Source of the DNA: an uncultured Lachnospiraceae bacterium
Lineage (GTDB): Bacteria; Bacillota; Clostridia; Lachnospirales; Lachnospiraceae
Assembly: GCA_910578825.1 (NCBI GenBank)
Contig: CAJTSB010000010.1
Location: 61,798 to 101,976, forward strand
Length of the DNA: 40,179 nucleotides
Direction: 5' to 3'
The notes below the pieces were generated by a model. The model was not told where the DNA came from. It saw nothing but the letters and a program-made list of their open reading frames with translations, and made no database searches. Position 1 is the stretch's first letter, and every line of letters begins with the position of its first letter. This document shows positions 36,295-40,179 of the stretch, piece after piece. A program made the position numbers and the translations under genes.

Positions 36295-37695
36295 CTAACG
36301 TTCTATACATTTTGCTGCCGCAAAGCTCCACTTATGCGGCAGCATTTTTAAATACACGTCAATATGATTTTTGTCATTAACCACCATTTTGTCAAGCATC
36401 CGGGTATAGTATTCATCTTCATATTGAATCCCGCCTATCAGTTCATCAATAGCATTCCTTATGTCCGTCAAATCCGTCGAAATGACTGTATCAATCGTTT
36501 TAATAAGGTTATCCACAACCTTCTGGCGGTTCATTCTAAGCGCCTGACAAACAAGATATAATAAATAAACTGCATCCTCATTGCGAATGCTTTCTGCCGA
36601 ACAGCCAACCTGGTTTCCCTCTTCATCTATATGAACGTTTCCATGAGCTGCCGCTTCATAACAACGCCATGCTTTATACCTGCTGCCATCCTTTCGCGTC
36701 TTATATCTGGCGACATAGCCTGCTCCGCATCTACCACACTTAATTTTTCCTGAAAAAGGATAACGATTGCTATATTTTGATTTTCCCTTCTGTGAACGTG
36801 ATTTTAAATCCAGCATATGATTTGCTTTTTCAAACAGCTCACGGGAAATAATCGGCTCATGGTGATCCCTGATTACTACAAATTCCTCCTGCCCCCGGTT
36901 GTATTTCTTTTCATGCGAAAGAAAATCCGGCGTATAAGTTTTTTTCTGAACCAAATCACCGCAATATTTTTCATTACGAATAACCCGGAGAATAACCGTG
37001 TTCTGCCATTCCTTAACACGCATCGGCCTGACGCCTTCTTCCCGAAGTTCACGGGCAATCACATGCGTTCCCTTGCCCTCGTCCACAAACTTATGGAAGA
37101 TGCGGCGGACGATTTCTGCCCCTCGCTCGTTGATATACATCTTACCATCTTTCACATCATAACCAAGCATGCTCCGCCCGAACACGACTCCCTGTTCCAT
37201 ACGGCGTTTCTGTCCCCACTTCACACGTTCGGAGGTCCTTCGGCTCTCTTCCTGCGCAATTGAGGACATAATAGCAAGACGAAGCTCCGCATCACCGTCC
37301 AGGGTATTGATATTATCATTTAGAAAAATAACGCCTACGCCATGCTTTTTCAGCTCGCGCGTATAGTAAATGCTGTCCAGAGTATTTCTTGCAAAACGAG
37401 AAATCTCTTTTGTGATAATCAAATCAAAATCGCCGTTCCCGGCACACGCAACCATGCGGTTGAATTCCTTGCGTTTCTTTGTGTTAGTGCCCGTGATTCC
37501 TTCATCCGCAAATATTTCGTACAGTTCCCAATCCGGATTACGCTCAATATACTGCCTGAAGTAACGCTGCTGGCTTTCAAATGAATCAGCCTGATCTTCA
37601 TTGTCCGTTGACACACGACAATATGCTGCCACACGCTTTTTCTTTTCTGCAATTTTCCGCTCCTGGTTCAGGCGTTCGTATCTATTCATTGCCAT
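36295..37695 (-). CDS. large serine recombinase of the cotJC element
   Basis: 466 residues. Resolvase domain (~20-165) with nucleophile Ser29 in YCRVST and RFARN, Recombinase domain (~190-290; GKGTHVIARELREEGV), zinc-ribbon (~320-375; CGRCGAGY ... WRCYEAA ... GCS) and a C-terminal helical part. Same architecture as SpoIVCA/SprA-type recombinases that excise intervening elements in sporulation genes. It sits 315 bases from attR, reading away from it, and is preceded by a 66-residue ORF. The ribosome site AGGAG is 11 bases from ATG 37695 and 17 from the ATG two codons on. Confidence 0.95.
   Translation of the reverse strand: MAMNRYERLNQERKIAEKKKRVAAYCRVSTDNEDQADSFESQQRYFRQYIERNPDWELYEIFADEGITGTNTKKRKEFNRMVACAGNGDFDLIITKEISRFARNTLDSIYYTRELKKHGVGVIFLNDNINTLDGDAELRLAIMSSIAQEESRRTSERVKWGQKRRMEQGVVFGRSMLGYDVKDGKMYINERGAEIVRRIFHKFVDEGKGTHVIARELREEGVRPMRVKEWQNTVILRVIRNEKYCGDLVQKKTYTPDFLSHEKKYNRGQEEFVVIRDHHEPIISRELFEKANHMLDLKSRSQKGKSKYSNRYPFSGKIKCGRCGAGYVARYKTRKDGSRYKAWRCYEAAAHGNVHIDEEGNQVGCSAESIRNEDAVYLLYLVCQALRMNRQKVVDNLIKTIDTVISTDLTDIRNAIDELIGGIQYEDEYYTRMLDKMVVNDKNHIDVYLKMLPHKWSFAAAKCIER
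36313..36349 (+). terminator. Terminator of the ABC operon, nested in the recombinase 3' end
   Basis: Perfect 10-bp stem TGCTGCCGCA / TGCGGCAGCA (36313-36322, 36335-36344) then TTTTT. It lies 54 bases after the importer lipoprotein and inside codons near the end of the convergent recombinase gene. Confidence 0.85.
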
Positions 37696-37722
37696 ACTAC
37701 TATACTCTCCTGCTGTTTCTAT

Positions 37723-37923
37723 CTATTTTACACAACGCCAATCATTCTTTGCACATTTTTCGAGTTCAAGCAAACAACGCTCCCGCTGCGATGTTGTCAA
37801 CAGATTTCGTTTTTCCAATGAGAACAGGATTGACCTTTGAATATTCATAAGAAACGCGGCATATTCCCGCTCGTTCAATTCCGGAACAGGCTCGCCAACA
37901 TAGACAAACTCCCTGTGTTTCAT
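37723..37923 (-). CDS. 66-residue protein before the recombinase; candidate directionality factor
   Basis: Starts at ATG 37923 behind AGGGGGTG (eight bases). Mostly helical, charged: begins MKHREFVYVG, ends CAKNDWRCVK. It ends 27 bases before the recombinase start, so the two are cotranscribed. No domain is recognised. Small partners of serine recombinases (SprB of B. subtilis is 58 residues) switch the enzyme toward excision; that role is inferred from size and position only. Confidence 0.7.
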   Translation of the reverse strand: MKHREFVYVGEPVPELNEREYAAFLMNIQRSILFSLEKRNLLTTSQRERCLLELEKCAKNDWRCVK

Positions 37924-37946
37924 GTAACAGACACCCCCTTATTTTC

Positions 37947-37976
37947 AATGTATGAACAAGTGCCTGTCTATATAAC
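37947..37976 (-). promoter_or_regulatory. Sigma-E-like promoter for the 66-aa gene and recombinase
   Basis: Minus-strand CATACATT (37954-37947) fits the sigma-E -10 consensus (CATACAnT). GTTATAT (37976-37970) lies 15 bases upstream as -35. It points into the 66-aa gene 24 bases away. Confidence 0.6.
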
Positions 37977-38020
37977 AGGTGGTAGGCAGAACATTTCCGA
38001 TGCTTCTCTAGGTACAGAAG
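37976..38020. other. attR of the cotJC element
   Basis: Core GGTAC at 38011-38015; element-side arm GAACATTTCCGATGCTTC (37989-38006), the inverted match of the left arm at 15 of 18 positions. CAGGTGG at 37976-37982 also occurs beside the left arm. The right flank is cotJC. Confidence 0.85.
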
Positions 38021-38430
38021 AACTGGCACACATGGAAATCATCTGCGCCATCGTCTATCAGCTCACAAAGGACTTGACGCCGGAAGAAATCAAAGCATCC
38101 GGTTTCGACAAATACTATGTGGACCACACGCTTGCACTGTGGCCGCAGGCGGCAGGCGGAATCCCGTTCAATGCCTGTGAATTCCAATCCAAGGGTGATC
38201 CCATCACAGATTTAACAGAAGATATGGCGGCAGAACAGAAAGCAAGAAGCACCTACGAGAACATTCTGCGTCTTGTCAAAGATCCGGAAGTCTGCGATCC
38301 TATCCGTTACCTGCGTGAACGTGAAGTCGTTCACTTCCAGCGTTTCGGTGAAGGGCTGCGCATCACACAGGAGCGCCTGGATTCCAAGAACTTCTACGCC
38401 GCCAACCCGGCTTTTGATTGCAGGAAATAA
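38011..38430 (+). CDS. cotJC: C-terminal part of CotJC, separated from its start
   Basis: 139 codons continuing CotJC exactly from residue 62: GTEELAHME carries ligands Glu65 and His68, AAEQKARSTYE and REREVVHFQRFGE carry the remaining Glu and His of the di-manganese site. The frame is open upstream through element sequence to 37837 but that part is not CotJC; an in-frame ATG at 37948 has no ribosome site. So it is probably untranslated until the element is excised. It is followed by the operon terminator. Confidence 0.95.
   Translation, partial: GTEELAHMEIICAIVYQLTKDLTPEEIKASGFDKYYVDHTLALWPQAAGGIPFNACEFQSKGDPITDLTEDMAAEQKARSTYENILRLVKDPEVCDPIRYLREREVVHFQRFGEGLRITQERLDSKNFYAANPAFDCRK
38307..38373 (+). 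repeat. 67-bp segment of cotJC duplicated at 39242-39308
   Basis: Source copy of a direct repeat, 64 of 67 bases identical, encoding YLREREVVHFQRFGEGLRIT. Confidence 0.9.
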
Positions 38431-38458
38431 TTTTGAAGATATTTTTTTCATAGATGAA

Positions 38459-38495
38459 GAAAAAGCAGCGAATCCATCGGATTCCTGCTTTTTTC
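38459..38495 (+). terminator. cotJ operon terminator
   Basis: AAAAGCAG and GAATCC pair with GGATTC and CTGCTTTT, then more T; 30 bases after the cotJC stop. Its position behind the downstream half supports an originally continuous cotJABC operon. Confidence 0.85.
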
Positions 38496-38560
38496 TGTAT
38501 CTGTCATTTCATAATTCTTCTAATACTTTGTCTACAAAAATTGCATATACCTCGTTTCAA

Positions 38561-38749
38561 TTATAAATGTTTATCCGTATCTCTGGCACCATACAGCAAA
38601 CGCCGTACTTCCATTACATCATCAATCACCACATAATAAATAACGTAATTTCTCACATAGATTCTATAATAAGGATAGTCTCGTTTTTTTGCGGAAACGT
38701 ATGGTTCAAAAGCAACAGGATTATTCAGCCTTTCCAGAATATTTTCCAT
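38561..38749 (-). CDS. RelE/ParE-type toxin, N-terminally short
   Basis: 62 residues matching only the C-terminal two thirds of the family (RDYPYYRIYVRNYVIYYVVID, RRLLYGARD). Usual members have ~95-105 residues. Upstream in frame is a stop four codons before the ATG, so about 35 N-terminal residues are missing. AAGGAG lies eight bases before the ATG, so a short product could still be made. Overlaps the antitoxin gene by 29 bases. Confidence 0.7.
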   Translation of the reverse strand: MENILERLNNPVAFEPYVSAKKRDYPYYRIYVRNYVIYYVVIDDVMEVRRLLYGARDTDKHL

Positions 38750-38999
38750 GTATCGTACTCCTTACATTGTCGAATACAGTTTCATGGGAAAGTCTTTCTT
38801 CCGTTATTGCCGCCTGTCTGTCGGCTTCGTCAAGTTTCATCTCAATATTATCTGTCAGATTTGCGTATTCCTCCAAGCTCAAAACTACCATAGCTCCGTA
38901 GCCATTCTTTGTAAGATAAACAGGTTTTCCGCTGTTTACGATAGTTTCAATTTCCGGAAATTTATTTCTAAGGTCAGAAACAGGTCGAATTTGTATCAT
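38721..38999 (-). CDS. Phd/YefM-family antitoxin
   Basis: 92 residues: IRPVSDLRNKFPEIE and GKPVYLTKNGYGAMVVLSLEEY are the DNA-binding Phd fold; the C-terminal helix region (~50-92) would mask the toxin. GGAG lies nine bases before ATG 38999. Paired with the shortened RelE/ParE gene. Confidence 0.85.
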   Translation of the reverse strand: MIQIRPVSDLRNKFPEIETIVNSGKPVYLTKNGYGAMVVLSLEEYANLTDNIEMKLDEADRQAAITEERLSHETVFDNVRSTIHGKYSGKAE

Positions 39000-39065
39000 A
39001 TTTAAGCACTCCTTTTTTATTTATTTTATCTTGATTTTATCAGAATATTATCATATATGCAATGC

Positions 39066-39200
39066 TTATTTATGATTCTTAATTTCTTTAGAAACCTTTC
39101 CGTCCTCATTCTGTTTATACACTTCACGCCGCAATGCGGAAAACTTAAGCAATCCGAATGTTTTTTCCTTGTCTATGATGATTCCATTTGGTAATCTCAT
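39066..39200 (-). pseudogene. N-terminal fragment of a DUF961/YdcP-family ICE protein
   Basis: Residues MRLPNGIIIDKEKTFGLLKF and SALRREVYKQNEDGKVSKEI match the N-terminus of the Tn916-like conjugative-element family DUF961 (YdcP) as I remember it, normally ~100-130 residues. It stops after 44. The frame is open upstream to 39269, but those residues are antisense of the cotJC duplicate. Relic of an integrative conjugative element. Confidence 0.6.
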
Positions 39201-39241
39201 CCCCAGCCTAAATGTACGCTTAACCTGCGCCATACGGTACA

Positions 39242-39308
39242 TTACCTGCGCAAACGTGAAGTCGTTCACTTCCAGCGTTTGGGTGAAGGGCTGCGCATCA
39301 CACAGGAG
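39242..39308 (+). pseudogene. 67-bp cotJC 3' fragment (duplicate)
   Basis: Differs from 38307-38373 at three bases. It would encode YLRKREVVHFQRLGEGLRIT, keeping the last metal-binding His, but has no flanking cotJC sequence. Confidence 0.85.
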
Positions 39309-39339
39309 TCGTCCTTATACATTGTTCTTTCGGCCAGGA

Positions 39340-39468
39340 TTATTCTCTTCGATATCTGAATAGCAAATATACAGTCGACATAAACGTAAACCGATTTACT
39401 TCTTGTTCTATCTTATTTCTAAGCTCAACATCCTGTATCTGAGCTATCAAATCATTAATTGCTGACAT
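39340..39468 (-). pseudogene. N-terminal scrap of a DNA methyltransferase-like gene
   Basis: 42 codons from ATG 39468 beginning MSAINDLIAQIQDVELRNKI. This resembles the N-terminus of type III-like site-specific DNA methyltransferases of Lachnospiraceae from memory; homology breaks after ~27 residues and a stop follows. AAGGAG lies about ten bases upstream. Family call is uncertain. Confidence 0.4.
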
Positions 39469-39507
39469 AAACTGGTTTGTTCTCCTTTACATTTTTGTCT
39501 CTGTTCT

Positions 39508-40179
39508 CTATAACACATTCCAATATCCTGCTTTTTTTGATCCTACTCTCTCAATATAGCCATTTTCACGCAGAAATGAAATATTGTTATCTACAGCCGT
39601 TTTGCTAATTCCTAAGATTTTGCGAAGTTCTTCAGCTGTTATGTTGGGATTATCCCTCATTTCTGTCAAAATTGTCCTTCTTCATTGCGCAAACCTAAAT
39701 TTTTATAAAAGTTTTATCGCTTAAAACAATTCCTTTTGAACCATAATATCCAAACAATTTTTGGAAAGTAAGCTCCTGATATTTTGCCGGAATTGTTTCT
39801 ATGGTTTCTGTTCTCCCATCAAGTATCTTAAAAAGTTCAATCTCCCTCTTCGGATGGTCTTTGATATTGCATTTCGATGAACCAATCCTTATATACCGCT
39901 TTTCCTTAAATGCAGTAGGTATCTCTAAAGCCGCAGGTATAACCAATACGACAACTCTTTTTTGCTGAATCTCAACTTCCTCAAAAGAAAAATTCAGGCT
40001 CGGAGAAAGATTTCGTGCAAGATAATTCTGATAAGGTTCTTTATTGTAGTCGCAATATTGGTTGAATGTCGTCCCTACTATTTTATGATCCTCATCTTTA
40101 ACTCCCCATATAAAATAAGCATATTTTTTATAGTGGAACGCTGCAGCGTTTGATAACGCGGAAACATACTCTCCTAATG
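39508..40179 (-). pseudogene. decayed AlbA_2 (Schlafen-type) ATP/DNA-binding protein with C-terminal winged helix
   Basis: Reading from the right window edge, an open frame (about 161 codons; LGEYVSALSNAAAFHYKKYA ... FIWGVKDEDHKIVG) covers most of an AlbA_2 domain and ends at TAG 39695. Shifting frame at the A-run there gives NLGLRNEEGQF, the usual continuation. After another break, the frame ILTEMRDNPNITAEELRKIL to NVL (stop 39508-39510) is the winged-helix C-terminus of the same family. So one gene has a frameshift and a large internal deletion. The 5' end is outside the window. Confidence 0.75.

Larger units (their letters stand above)
26362..38010. mobile_element. skin-like intervening element inside cotJC (11,649 bp)
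   Basis: Bounded by GGTAC shared by both junctions, with matching inverted arms just inside each end, and carrying a large serine recombinase at the right end. Removing it joins codon 61 to GTEELAHME in frame, giving a 200-residue CotJC close to the usual ~190. It has no transfer, replication or phage structural genes. Cargo: aldehyde dehydrogenase, XRE regulator, acyl-CoA ligase, glycyl radical enzyme and activase, sulfonate-type ABC importer. By analogy with sigK skin elements, excision in the mother cell is inferred. A plain integrative element that merely broke cotJC is the alternative. Confidence 0.9.

Noticed and set aside
37837..38010. Open frame leading into the cotJC C-terminal half, with an ATG at 37948
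   Set aside because: The 58 codons are element sequence overlapping the 66-aa gene and its promoter on the other strand. There is no ribosome site and no CotJC similarity, so it is not taken as a real N-terminus.
26362..38010. Conjugative or mobilizable element
   Set aside because: No relaxase, coupling protein, mating-pair or replication gene is present between the attachment sites.
1..40179. CRISPR array, rRNA operon or insertion sequence
   Set aside because: No regularly spaced repeats, no rRNA sequence and no DDE transposase were seen in the window.

Overview
The window comes from a spore-forming, low-to-mid GC Firmicute, most likely a gut Lachnospiraceae relative. The support is the cotJ spore-coat operon, strong AGGAGG-type ribosome sites, the lepA-hemW / holA / comEC neighbourhood, YtrA-type regulation, DUF975, and Big_2-rich surface proteins. 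No species is assigned.

Layout. 1-540: end of an unrecognised gene, a 24-codon mini-ORF and a terminator. 704-2591: SH3-type amidase, small membrane protein and tRNA-Thr. 2628-8821: two-gene operon for a LamG/Big_2 surface protein and a secreted GH43-like enzyme. 8935-11985: lepA-hemW. 12077-19299: a minus-strand run comEA, response regulator, histidine kinase, GerMN lipoprotein, comEC, holA. 19498-21378: YtrA-type GntR repressor with an ABC exporter. 21579-25362: DUF975 protein, second two-component system, XRE-TPR regulator, and a tiny convergent ORF. 25619-26442: cotJA, cotJB and only the first 61 codons of cotJC. 38011-38494: the missing 139 codons of cotJC and the operon terminator. 38561-40179: a graveyard of toxin-antitoxin, ICE, methylase and AlbA_2 fragments, including a 67-bp duplicate of cotJC.

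Main result. cotJC (CotJC-type manganese catalase of the spore coat) is split in frame by an 11,649-bp intervening element (26362-38010), resembling the sigK skin elements of other spore formers. The element carries a large serine recombinase and a 66-aa protein at its right end. Its two ends carry matching inverted 18-bp arms (15/18 identical) placed symmetrically about a shared GG in GGTAC. A good sigma-E-like promoter reads into the 66-aa gene and the recombinase. Precise excision at GG would restore a 200-codon cotJC. I infer mother-cell excision during sporulation; this is not shown by sequence alone.

Cargo. The element carries an aldehyde dehydrogenase, an AMP-forming acyl-CoA ligase with a divergent small XRE regulator, a glycyl radical enzyme with its activase, and a sulfonate/taurine-type ABC importer. 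Together they suggest uptake of a (possibly sulfonated) compound, radical elimination to an aldehyde, oxidation and CoA activation. The glycyl radical enzyme's substrate is unknown.
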